Below are positions 44,194 to 55,500 of a stretch of 64,000 nt of DNA, piece by piece. Source of the stretch: Neurospora intermedia. Its lineage: Eukaryota > Ascomycota > Sordariomycetes > Sordariales > Sordariaceae. The position numbers were made by a program, and so were the translations under genes. Location: assembly GCA_037102815.1 (NCBI GenBank), contig BTPP01000002.1:4340001-4404000 (forward strand). The letters run 5' to 3'. Numbering within the stretch: the stretch's first letter is position 1; each line of letters begins with the position of its first letter. The notes under the pieces were generated by a model. That model was not told where the DNA came from, searched no databases, and was given only the letters and a program-made list of their open reading frames with translations.

Positions 44194-47100
44194 TGTTGGA
44201 TGGAGGGGGGAGGCGCAACGGCGCAAAATACCCAAGAGAAATGTAGGTATATGGGTTGGTGAGGTTGGTGAGTTGGAGTGTTTTGGATTGGCACACAGCC
44301 AAACGCTTCTCCAAAAGAGGAGAGAGGCGTTCGGGAGGAAAAAGATCTTCCAAAAATTCGATGCGAGTCGGGAGAGGCGAGACAGGAGTCCAGTCACGGT
44401 ACGATGGTGGGGTGATAAGATAAGGAAACACAATGGGAGTCACACACTCACAAAGTGATGGGAGTTTCAATGGTGTTACAGTATCATCCCATCATGCTTG
44501 GGTTCAAAATTTTAGGTGGGGCTGTTTGACCAGAATTCCAAGCTACTGATTGGATGACGATCTGAGCGAGCGCTCCGTTTGGGGGGCCGCTTGTGGTCCG
44601 CTGATCGGCGAATCTGGCCGCCTTGTGTGGCGCTGAACCTGCGCGGTTCATCTCGGTCGACGGGGATGTCCTCCGCCGTTAACCGCACCATCTACTTAGC
44701 CTCCGGACCGGACAAGTGATGAGCTCGACTGGCCGAGTCCGGCTTCATCTGCCACTCCGCATCGAGTCTTTACTTCCGTCAACGTCGTTCTGGAACAGCA
44801 CCCTTCGATGACATTGACTTCGGGCTCATCCTGTCCGTTCATCCAAACAAATCCAGATGACGTCACTTTCGTTGGGGCCGGTCTTCCGAATAGGGCGGGG
44901 GCTTGAACTCAGCCTGAACAATACAAGTAGAGGTACTTGGTGTAGCACATCATTCATCATACGGACCTCCCAGTGCCTCATCAATCAGTCCGTGGAAAAG
45001 CAGTACCTATATTTGACATCCCGAAGGGCGCAGGCACACAGGCTTGCAAGCGCGTGTCAAACGATTCGACCTGGAAGACATCCGAGCCACAACCCTAACC
45101 CTCCACATCGCGAGTCTCCTCGAGAAAGTTTGCCCTGCTTCTAGGTCAGCTTCTTGCCACCAATGCACCGAGGACTGCACATCATGCTGCCTTTGATTTC
45201 TGCAGAAGGATAAGTACATCATGTGTAATCTTCTGAAATCCAAGTCTACTCACCAGTTGTCCCAGGGGTTAGTGGTGCCAGAGGTGTCCGCGGCACGGCA
45301 CTATGACAGCTGGGGGGATGGGCCGCCAGACCTTCAACCCTGATGCGACACATTACCTTTGGTTGCGAGATAACAAAGTGTGACGATCATCTTGAAATAT
45401 TGCTGGAAGAAACATTGTACGGCGTAGCAGGGCTGCTTCCTGTCTGGCCACATCACGTTGCGGATCTGCCGCGATATGCTTCACTCTTTTTCACGACTCG
45501 CGACTTCATCTGACATCGTGGAGAAGATTCTTTCTACGACAGGCAAAATTCCAGGCCAGCCAACAATCATGCCAACAAATTGGTATCAGGTGTATTTGAG
45601 GACTCACTTAGATGTTGAAGTATACCAAGAGATGCTCTTGCTCCTTACTTACGACTTGAACAGCCTCCATCGCCTTCAAGAAGCTGGGACGAAGAGCACT
45701 CGTCTGTCTGCCGTCAGTTCCCTCATGCTTCACCTGGAATTTGTATTTTGATCCCCTGCGAGAATGATTGGTGATTGGTAGTCAGCGAGCCCTTCCTTGT
45801 TGGTCATATGTCTTCCGAAATTTATCCATGTCGAGAGGATGCGATCCTAAGGGGCTTTAGTATATGCGGACTATGGGTCACAATCCGAGATTCCATCACA
45901 TTATCAGCTTGGAATTGGATTGTACACCGAGTGTGCAGATGCAATCATAGGTAGGCAGGTATTCAATACAACTGGACGGCTGCTGTCGAGTGTCCCTGCA
46001 GAAGTTTAGGGGACTGGATGATGGGTCCTCTCCCGCCCCTTCCCCTTCCTCCAAGAAAATCAGTTTTTCTCCCCAAAATGCAATGTCGCGATGATTTGAG
46101 AATCGAACTCGCCTATTGTGAAAGCTTAAACGACTGTCTGTTCGCATAGTTTTGAGTCTCGGAAGAATTTCCAAAACGCGGTTACGGAGTTTTGTTCACT
46201 AGAGGTAGCTACAATACCTCAACACACTCGCCTATGCAAGGAGGTATGCAACCTCGAAGGGCCATACAAGTCAACGGCAATCATTATTCGCAATTTTTGT
46301 TTATACCATGCATTGAGGACAAGGTCGTATGATTTGGATGTCAAAGTCTCGAAAGCTGGTGCCCGAGAGGACAGGTAAGAGGCATCTAGTAGGTATGCTG
46401 TCGACATGTGCTTTTTAGGGGCCTGGTCATCTATTGGATTGACTGATAGTTATACCGAATGCAAGAAACGGAAACAAGTTGGCAAAGCAAGAGGAACCAC
46501 GAGATGTCAAGTCAGTCCGACGGGAATCAATGTTTCTTATCATGTTTGGCGCGAAACGTGTCCTATTTAACTGCAGTCGGGATGTCGTCCTAGAACCACT
46601 CATGCTCGGTAGAAATCGAAGGCGTGCTTCCACAGTGTTGACCAATAAAAATTTCACGAACAACTCCTCCGCATAATTTGCTGGAGCTTTTTTGCACACT
46701 TTCCCTTCTTTGCCTGTAAAAGTCCAGGAGAAACGAAGGTGACCATTTCTTTCCGCGCTGGATTACTTCCGGACCCCAGCATTTTTAAGCCACAATCTGG
46801 CAAGACCTGAAGGCTTGATCTGGTTACAGTTGAAAGGCAAATATGGCACGATGTGGGTAAATATTTCAGTAGTTGCAAGCTGGGAGACCGGATTCCAGGG
46901 ACAAAACTGAACCGAACTGCATCATGCCGCACCTGCGTTCCTTTTTTTTTTTAATACGGGCATAATGTCGCAGAAAAAATGGCTGATTTCAAACACTACC
47001 GCTGGAACTGCTGATTTGCCGGAGGTACTGCAGTTAAAGAAAAAAAAAGTCAAATAGAAGTAATCCAAGCCCGCGTGCATGTTCTGATCTCGGTACAAGC

Positions 47101-47273
47101 GTGTACCTATATGACATGGAGCAAGACCACATAAACCTTCCATCCCTCAGACCGTCCTTCCATTTTCATTCCTGAAACTTGATCATTGTTCCTGCTCATA
47201 GCACACCTACACCATCAAAAGCCACTTGTCAAAACGACTTACCAACGCTTTGCAGCACATCTTCTCATACATT
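44194..47273. other. 3.1-kb gene-poor interval
   Basis: ADE6 promoter at the left. The rest has lower GC and short unrelated frames (for example 45458-45751 plus, 46427-46699 minus) without a family or a splice pattern that would join them. Poly-T and poly-A runs lie near 46940-46950 and 47038-47048. I checked for tRNA B-box-like GTTCGA sequences; the one at about 46100 (minus) cannot form a T-arm. Confidence 0.6.
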
Positions 47274-48494
47274 ATGGCGTCCGCAACCAAGAAGCCGGTA
47301 TTGGCGATGCCTGCAAAGAAGAACTCTACTAGTCACCGAAAGGTCTCTCATAAAGTGACGAAGAAGACTATCACCACGCAGAACACCACGGCCAAAAACC
47401 GGGTGATATTTAACAAGGCGATGAAAATCAAGACCAAGAGCTGTAAGTTGCAACCTTCCTTTTTTTTTTTTTTTTTTTTTTTTTTTCCTCCTCTTTCCCT
47501 TTTCCATTTCATCATCTTGTGCTAATTCTTTTCCCCTCTTCTCTGACAATGTAATAATGTCCACAATTCTACTTCGTCCCTTTTGGAAGAATTTTCCTGC
47601 TTTGATGAATTTATCAAGTGCAGAAAGCAACTCGGTGCCATCGTTCGTTTGTTCCTCATGCCAGCATCTTGTTAGCTATGCTTTCCAGTGCCGTAACATC
47701 CAGTTGAACATGGTAAGAGTTTTCTGCTGTTATCCATACAGGAAGCCATCATACTGTTTGTTCCCTCGTGACAATTTCACTGGTGTTGATCCTACCTGCG
47801 CTCCTTACTTCTCCGCTCCTTTCCAGATCCTCACGGAGTTGTCGCATGTTACTGTCCACTACGTCTCGACCTTGCTGTTCGACCGATTTACTGAGAGCTT
47901 CGAGCTGGTATAAACAATGAGCTTGCACGATCAGCATAGTTGATGCCGATATTTTTTTTTTTTTTCTTTAGTTGTGCTGGTCAATGGAGTGTGATGCGGC
48001 TAGATCAGAGCTGACCTTCCTAATAGGGAAAGACATACCATCGCCTGAGCGGCGGCGCAGAATGAATGCCATGGTCGACGAGCTCAGGCACCAAGAATAT
48101 GTCAAGATGCCCACCAAGCCTAGAGGTAGCAAATCGACGACTTACAAGGCTGGCGGAAGTGAAAGGGTGCAGGTACGTCCCCACATCTGTTTGATTCCCA
48201 AGAACTGGGAGCCAATCACATGGCATACCGCATGTGGGGTTTGTGAAGATTTCCCGAGTCCGCGCCGTTTCTCAGTTCGGTCGAATCTCGAAAACGCCGC
48301 CGGACACTGACCGTGGAAAACAGCTAGTCAAAGCGGCCTCGACCCTTCCAACTCCACCACTCACTCCTCCCGTTCTCTCCAAACCCACCGGCTCCGCGTC
48401 CCAGCCGAAAGGTGATTTGAAACCAAAACATCCAGCGCCCGAGAAAAAGCGATCGCTGTCGACACGGGACGTAGAGCGCTTCTTCTATATGTAG
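47274..48494 (+). CDS. Unrecognised basic protein, multi-exon (model partly uncertain)
   Basis: I do not recognise this protein. The first exon (47274-47442) encodes a Lys/Thr-rich, strongly basic N-terminus (MASATKKPVLAMPAKKNS onward) ending at a GTAAGT. The last three exons fit well: a middle exon ending 47907 (FTESFEL), 47972-48172 (CDAARSELTFLIGKDIPS, ERRRRMNAMVDELRHQEY) and 48276-48494 (FGRISKTPPDTDRG to ERFFYM), with introns of 64 and 103 nt and phase 0 at each. How exon 1 joins the middle exon is unresolved: the obvious acceptors give a stop or the wrong phase. The tail is rich in Lys, Pro and Ser. A nuclear, DNA-binding-like composition is apparent, but no domain. It may be Sordariaceae-specific, since I cannot place it. 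The stop is only 111 nt before the start of mL40 on the same strand. Confidence 0.55.
47460..47486 (+). repeat. Poly-T tract (about 27 nt) in intron 1
   Basis: An uninterrupted T run directly after the first exon of the unrecognised gene, in its first intron. Another 13- to 14-nt run forms the polypyrimidine tract before the 47972 exon. Confidence 0.9.
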
Positions 48495-48605
48495 TGGAAC
48501 GTCGACCACCACCACCATTGCGCGCAACCGAAGTACCAAGAAATACACGAAAGTACACCAACAAGCACACGACGACGCGAAACACCCCCAATACACGCAC
48601 CCATC

Positions 48606-49220
48606 ATGTCCTCAACATTCACATCCCTCCGTGGCCTCGCCACCCGCCTCTTCGCCGGCGGCGCGCGTCCCTCGCCATCATCCCTCCTCCTCCTCCCTAA
48701 CAAGCCCGCGACCGCCGCCGCCCTCCCCACCGCGATCCAACACCAACAAACTGCTTCCTACGCGAGCAAGGGCAAGAGCGGCCCCCCAGCCGGCATGTTC
48801 TCCGGCCAAAAGGCCGGCAGCAAGAAGTCCAAAGGACCCAAGCAAGTCGACCCGCGTATCATCAACATCCTGCGACACTTTGCCGTCCTCTCGCCCAAGC
48901 GGATCCCCCCACCCCTCCGGTTCGGCCGCAACAGGTACCTGCGCCACTGGACGATCCATCGCGCCTGGCTTCTCTTCCGTCGCCAGCAGCGCGAGCAGCG
49001 CGAGCGCATCCTGATGCAGCAGCACCAGAGCATGAGCAATGCGTGTGAGGAGCTTCGCAACACAGAGGGCCCTGGAACGAGGGAGACGGGATACCTGTAT
49101 CGCGTGGCGATGCTGAAGAATGGCGTGTATGGACTGAAGAGTATCCCAATTGAGTATGCTAGTCGGGCGTTGGTGGAGACGCCGGGTAGGCAGGCTTGGA
49201 ATCATGAGTGGAAGCGGTAA
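48606..49220 (+). CDS. MRPL28: Mitochondrial large-subunit ribosomal protein mL40 (MRPL28)
   Basis: A single exon of 204 residues. The N-terminus (TSLRGLATRLFAGGARPSPS) is Arg/Ser-rich without acids, a typical matrix presequence. The mature part has the mL40 pattern DPRIINILRHFAVLSPKRIP, FGRNRYLRHWTIHRAWLLF, a coiled Arg/Gln stretch (RRQQREQRERILMQQH), then NACEELRNTEGPGTRETGYL and PIEYASRALVETPGRQAWNH. These match the fungal mL40/MrpL28 family, a component of the 54S mitoribosome. It follows the unrecognised gene head-to-tail with 111 nt between, so its promoter must be within that gap or in the neighbour's last exon. No intron. Length is in the family range (yeast Mrpl28 is 147 residues and shorter; filamentous fungi are longer). 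Confidence 0.93.
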   Translation: MSSTFTSLRGLATRLFAGGARPSPSSLLLLPNKPATAAALPTAIQHQQTASYASKGKSGPPAGMFSGQKAGSKKSKGPKQVDPRIINILRHFAVLSPKRIPPPLRFGRNRYLRHWTIHRAWLLFRRQQREQRERILMQQHQSMSNACEELRNTEGPGTRETGYLYRVAMLKNGVYGLKSIPIEYASRALVETPGRQAWNHEWKR

Positions 49221-51343
49221 ATGGGATGTTTGAAAAGGTGAGGGGGAAGGATAAGGGTCTGCAAAAGATGGAGGGACGGGCCAGTATTTGTCTGGTGTGG
49301 GTACGAGAGATATATAACAACCTCTGAGGAAGGCAACAAGGTGGAATAGTGCCAAAAGGGGGGTTTGGTTGATTGTACGAGTAGGGATAAGCAGGATTTG
49401 CCATGGATTTGCTACGTTTTTTTTCTTGCGTCAATTCCCGGTCTTGTTCTGGCTCATGGGTTCTGATTTAGATGTCCGTCCGTCCCCGACTTTGGAACGG
49501 AACGAAATGGTGGAATTGTCGTGATCCGAGGACGACCGAAACCGCAGAGCGAGATTCTTGTTGGGTCAAGGAATGTGAGTCTTAAGGCACGCAAAGGGCG
49601 GTTCTGGAAGGAGGAAAAATCAGCGACTGCTGTACCCTCCTGGCAAAAGCATGCTGAGAGGAGGACAGCACAGCGAGACGGACCCGTGTGCATGTTACCG
49701 CGTGTATTTGTATGTGTATAAGATCCGCGCTTTGGGGGAACAAGGCAATACAGGCACGCTGCTACACTACAGAATGCCTCTTGATAAATCTCGACAGCTT
49801 TCTGGATGTCTTTCAGGTTTCATATTTATGCTTCTCCCCACCTGTTCCTGCTCTACAACTTTGCGTATGGCTGTGCTGGCATCCAGCAGCCAAGCCTCGT
49901 CCCTGACAAAATTATTGAGAGACAAATTGGCCTGCCGAATAGTCGCAAGAATCAACCGAGCATTTCATCGTCTATACATGAGACATTGGACATAAACACG
50001 AATTCAAGCGTTTATGTTGTCTCTTTGAACCTAGCTTCTAGGCAATTTATGAATTGAAACATCCCTAAAAGACCCTCGACGATGTGTTTCCGAATTACAC
50101 GTAATCCCTATTGTAGTTTTGTAACGGCATGGCTTAACTACAACGAGCGGTCTTAGACTATCCGTATCTGGCTTTTTTCACGACCGCTCGCTTTAGGTTG
50201 CCCAGTAGGCTGATCGCCCGCCAAGTCTACAGTCAAAGGTCTCATTACTTTTGTCTCGGACGAGCAAGCCTAAGCAACCTTCCAGTTCATACTTCAGTCT
50301 CTCGTCACGCAGTGATAGATGTTGATGTATATATAATTTCGAGTTGCATAGAATAGGCATCTAACCAACAATTCTATCTTCTTTGCAACTCATTTTACTG
50401 CGACTGGATCTGCCCGAGTGTCAAGAACAATGATTGCCTCCGCCATCTGATGACTTTGTTCCTCTTTCCCATCACCATGTTCTTCTTTCCAGACCTTCTA
50501 CCAGTGGCCATTCCAGTTCAGTTATTTTGCAGAAATCGGTTTCCATGGGTTATAAAGATTTGGATAAAAAACCTAAGATGGAATCCCCGTTCATGTCTCG
50601 CTCTTCCTTTTTGACACCCAAATAACACAGATTATGCCAAATTTCACCGCAAGCCGCAAAATGAATAATGCTAAAGGTGTGAGATACGAAACCCGGACAG
50701 TAAAACATGTGCCAACCACATTGGGTTGCCCAAAGTCATCCGAACCCGCTGTTTAGTTAGTTAACACGAAAAAGCCGTGACAATCGAAGGAAAGTCTAAA
50801 GCCATATTAATACATAAGATATGTCTGAGAAAAAGGCTGGATGAGTTTCTCATGTACCGCGTCCTTTTCTCCTGCCGAAGCATCTGGCTGAGTGAAAATG
50901 AAACCCATGTGGATCATTATGGTCATTTTTCGTCCCGACATTCGATGTCCTGAGCAGCAAGGTCGATGTGGAGAGAGTGTGAGGCGAGGTCGAACCCTTC
51001 AAGTCGGCTGGCTTCAATGATTTCGGAGAGAGAGCGTGTGCGTCTATCGAGTTACGCAGAGTTTGAGCTGAAGAGCCTTTCAGCCAAGTGAGTGTAGATC
51101 CCTGCTCTTTTCTTCCCAGCCAAAAGGGAAGTCATCTTCGTGGATTTGATTCCCACTGCCGCTCTCTTTCGAGTTTGAAGCCATACGGGGTTCGAAGCCA
51201 TATATACCAGTCATCCGCGCCCAGTTCTGCTTGTGCTGGTCTCTGCTACAGCAGAGCTGGTTGTCGAATTCTTGCGCACGATCGTTCGAGAGAAAGGATG
51301 GCGAATGGAGAGGATTCATACGGGTCCCCTTATCCCTGGATTC
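49221..51343. other. Convergent 2.1-kb interval, mL40 and RHO2
   Basis: No gene supported. Several short frames (for example 50434-50625) show no family. Lower GC than the genes on either side. Confidence 0.6.
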
Positions 51344-52500
51344 TCATAGAATCACACAGCACCCGCTTCCTTCCTTCTTCTCAAACGTTAGCAGCGCCGC
51401 TCGCGTGGCTGCCTCGAATACGTCGTCAACACCTTCTCCGGTAAGACTGGAACATTCGAGGTACTTTCGAGCGCCAATCTCCTTTGCTATCCTCTGGCCT
51501 TCGTCCTCCATCACGAATCGTTGGGATCGCTTTCGCATTTCTTCGATGGCAACAGGATCTCCCCTGAGATCCTTCTTGAGACCCACCAAAATGATGGGAA
51601 CATTGGGACATCTTTCATTGGCCTCAGTAACCCACTGTGAGAGGTCCTGGTTAGTAGTCTGATTTGATGATTTGCTGAGACGATGTGTCGCTCGAACCAC
51701 CCACCTTGTGTTTAACGTTGTCCAAAGAATCTGGCGTGTCGACAGAAAACCCTATTAGAATGACATGCGCCTTTGAGTATGCTAGTGGTCGTAATCGCTC
51801 ATAGTCTTCTTGTCCGGCTGTGTCCCATAGCGCTAGCTGAACCGACTTGCCATCTACTCGGCAGTCGGTAACGTAATTCTCGAACACGGTGGGGATCTAT
51901 TGAATATTGTATTTGGTTAGCACGCCGCGAACATGGACAGCGAGTGTTAGGACGAGCGTGTTGGAGGCTGTTCATGTAATATGCTCAAGAGCACATGAAG
52001 CATTGGGCACGGGGACGCCGTAGGCCCGTGCCGCCATATGGTTTCACCGGCGGCTTTAACAAGTACTCACATATGTCTGTTCCCGCGCAGATACACGTTA
52101 GCCATTGATTCAAAGGTACGGATAACAGGAGGGCATATGCGTATGCGGGATCGGATGCGATAACTTACGGCTGGGAAAAAACCCAAAGTGAAGACGCTCA
52201 GTAGACTGGTTTTTCCGCAAGCACCGTCGCCGATAATGACGAGTTTCCTATATCATATCATACAGAGGATTAGCGTCTGCAGATTGGCGAGGCAACCAGT
52301 TGCTAGTGTGTGTCTGTTCTGGAGGCTGGTGCAGCACAACGGCGGGGAAGGGGTTTGGTGTTCCACTTCGGTCACTCGAAGAGCTCTGGGTCGGACTGAT
52401 TCGGCCCCGTACTTCTCCATCATTTCCCGAATCGCAAAGCCCAAGCAGGACAGGTGCTAGCTTACCTGCGGATGACATTCTGAGGGCTGCCTGATGCCAT
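51344..52500 (-). CDS. RHO2: Rho2-type small GTPase
   Basis: Five exons (52500-52466, 52247-52169, 52076-52071, 51896-51705, 51634-51344) give 200 residues with consistent phase. Introns are 218, 92, 174 and 70 nt. Exon 3 is only 6 nt (Thr-Tyr) and completes switch I as [14 protein letters not shown], with the effector Thr intact. G-box motifs: GDGACGKT (P-loop), [13 protein letters not shown] (switch II), LVGLKKDL (in place of TKxD) and ECSSLTG. Differences from Rho1, including [28 protein letters not shown] and [14 protein letters not shown], match S. pombe Rho2. The C-terminus GCCVIL is a Leu-ending CaaX box, predicted geranylgeranylated, with an extra Cys that may be palmitoylated. Rho2 signals to wall integrity kinases and alpha-glucan synthesis. 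The start ATG gives [12 protein letters not shown], the N-terminus typical of filamentous fungi. Confidence 0.95.
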
Positions 52501-55500
52501 TTTGGGTAATGGCTGTGAATATCCTGAGCCTTGTGTTTGTCCAAACCAAGCTCACTTCGCCTGAGAGGACCTCGAGCCCCTTGGGTCTCTGCGCTGTCGA
52601 ACGGTGTGTGGTAGGCGATGCTCTTGGGTTATTCAATTGCGAATTGCTATCGATGAAGATCTATCGGATATTGCGTTTCGGGATTGCAGTCGTCGCCGTT
52701 GCAACTGTACACACAGTTGGGGGTTGGTTGAGAGTATGTCGGATAGAGAGGTACGAGAAGATGCGTTAGAGGGGCGGTCAACCTGGAGGTACCAGCAGGC
52801 TTGCGAAAGGCCAAGCGGCAGACGAGCGATGCGATCGATAGAGTAGTAGAGCGCGTGCGTTGGATTGCGTTGACGGAAGAATTGGACGAACAGGTGGAAT
52901 GAAGCGAGGAGTAGTAATTAGAGACGAGGAGAGAAAGGTGGAAAAGCTCAGAAAAAAAAAAAAAGTTGATGGTTGGGTGTGAGGATGAATAGGGACAGGA
53001 CTTGAACTGGAAATGGACCTGGAACTGCAGTGGAAGTGGTAGTTGCGCGCAACAGCTAGCGGAGCGGTTGGACAGTGACCGCGACCAGCAGTGTCAGGGC
53101 AGTGCTCGTTCGTTGGTAACCCGGGTGATAAGGTAGTAGGTTGGTAAGCAGCAGTAGACCGAGTACCGTGCCAGCAAGCAGGTCGTGGACTGAACCAAGT
53201 GAGGAGTCGGCAACCTGTACGGAACAGGAGAAGTGGAATTGAGCGTAGACTGGACTGTGCCTGCCTGGAATCCTGGACTTGGACTTGTGGTGGTGGTTTC
53301 GCGGGAAATTTTGAGGGGAAAACAACGGTTGATAGTTGCTGATCAAGGACGGGGGGCGCTTCTCGCTTTGGAGGAGTTCCGCAATTGCATTTGGGATTGA
53401 TCTGAAAAGGAAACTGCCCCTGCCTTGATGGGATGAATTACGGCGGCTGACATAAACATCCTGGCAGTGAGGCTTCGAAACGCCGGACTCCCAGAGGTAA
53501 CGGTGTAGGCAAGTGCGTGTGTTGTAGGTACAGTACTACGTACGTAGTACCTGGTCCAGGCTCTGGGCTCCACCCGACTCTCTCTCTCACACACTCAGTC
53601 TTCAGTGTTCAGTCACTGTTCACGATCCATGTCCCGACCATCGAAGTGCCGACAATCCCAGGACCATAGGTATGGACAGTGAGATGAACCAAACTGAAAG
53701 GTACCTACTACAGCCTTCGCCTTTTTCTTTACACCCACCCACTACAGCAGCGACGAACACAGTCGAAACTACAGTTACCGACAGGCTTGTCAAGTGGAAA
53801 GCTCGTCTTCGGCCGGCCTGGTTTGCGTCAAGATTGGTGTTGGTTAGATCCCTGTCGCCGCGACGGGGACATTTGGAGACATTTGGAGACACACAAATCC
53901 ACGATTCCCAGGCACGGTACATCAGATTGTCCAATGTAGCGATGCTTGGTGTGTTGCCGCTACTACTAACTCTAGCGATCCAGGGCCCCCTGATTGCTGT
54001 TCTTGGTTCCCTTTTCCGGATGACAGCGACAGCCCTTCCTAGCAACGAACAGCCAAACTCGGGCAGGATGTGGACGTGTAGGATCTGTCCTGAGTTGTCT
54101 GTTGCACCAAGTCCTACCGTCGTCCTACCCTCCTTCACCTCCAGCAACCTCCCACATTGGGACATTTCCCAAGTCTGCGCAGTCTTCTCTGCCTCTCACG
54201 AGACTCTCTCATGGTGTGATGAAACGTCACTCTTTTTCCCTTTGCGGGATGCTGGCAAGATACAAAAAAAGAGCGGTCCTACCTCGTGTTGACGGGTGGG
54301 CCGCTTCCACTTCTAGCTTGTACTTGCCATGACAGCCATAAACGGTCGCGCGCTGCTCGAATGTCAAGCATGTCAGGGCGCAACGATCGTTTCTGATAGG
54401 TTATTGCAGCGCTGAAGCTTGGGCGATACCAAGGCTGTGCACTAATTAACGCTTCGGAAAACGACCCCCCCCTGAGGCTCGGGGCTGAGGCGATCCGCAC
54501 GCAAGCCGCTTACTGCCCACTATGTACCCACTCTCTCCGGAGCCCAGCATCGAGCATCCAACGTGAAGGTTCCCCAAAACGACATTTCCCGGCACTTTAT
54601 GGCCAGTCAAGGTCAACTTACTTTCCGGGGTAAGGGAATTTGTTCTTCAGGGTTCCTGGTCAAGTGTTCCCTTCCGGGCAAGAAGTCCGTTCGAAGAGCT
54701 CAAGTTTCCCGCCGTGTTTATGCTTCAGTCCCTTTTGCTCACAAGATCTCGAATCATGGGTTACGGTAACCAGACAAAATGACGGCCAGCCCGATTGTAT
54801 GAGTTTACGAGGTAGGAGACACGTTCTATCACTTGCAGCATCTCCAGGCTTGTGCCAGACTGAAAATCCTCACCTCTCTGACATCAGTTTGGAACCATGT
54901 CTTGCTTTTGATGAGCAAAGCCAATTACCCTCTAGCTCGATCCGCTTCACTCCAAACTCTGCGCCATTTCAGCGTTGAGCATTTCGACATTACCAAACCA
55001 CAAGACAGAAAGCTTTTCGTCCACATCGTCGTCGCTATCAAAGATACAGCAAATATTTCAGGGGTAAGTAAACAAACCAAGTAAAATGACCCTAACCCTG
55101 GTTCTTGGCAGACATGATACCACCTTCTGTTTGGCAATGACAGCTTGAACGCGGCCTCATCCCTACCTAACAAAGAAGGTGGCATTTTTTCGGGTACTAC
55201 AAGGGCGATCAGCGGAATTCAAGGTGACGGCTTTCTTGTCATCGGCGAGGCGGCCTGTCGACACGTTTGGGAGGTTCGAGTCACGGCGCCCACGGGCTTT
55301 GACTCTTCCCGGGCTGTTATGCGTGGGAAACAGGCACGCCTTTGGAAACAAAACCTACTGGTTGTCTAAGACGACTGAAGATGGGATTGAAGGATCTTGA
55401 TGACAGCTTTACGGTACACCAACCCGCAAGAGAGTCATGCTTCGTTGTTAGTGCAACCCGTCTAGCAGCGAATCTGGAAAAGAACACATCTCTCCAAAGG

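Noticed and set aside
40118-44262. 763- and 532-codon frames antisense to ADE6
   Set aside because: They mirror the codon bias of the sense frame and have no motifs, whereas the sense strand encodes a complete FGAM synthase.
46085-46120. tRNA-like B box (GAGTTCGATTC on the minus strand)
   Set aside because: Only three of five T-stem pairs form and no acceptor or anticodon arm is found at the right distance.
53672-54292. 206-codon plus-strand frame, with an overlapping 181-codon minus-strand frame
   Set aside because: Both are open over the same bases, neither has a family, domain or splice context, and the composition looks random.
55270-55300. tRNA-like GGTTCGAGTC on the plus strand
   Set aside because: The surrounding bases do not make a T-stem and there is no matching A box upstream.
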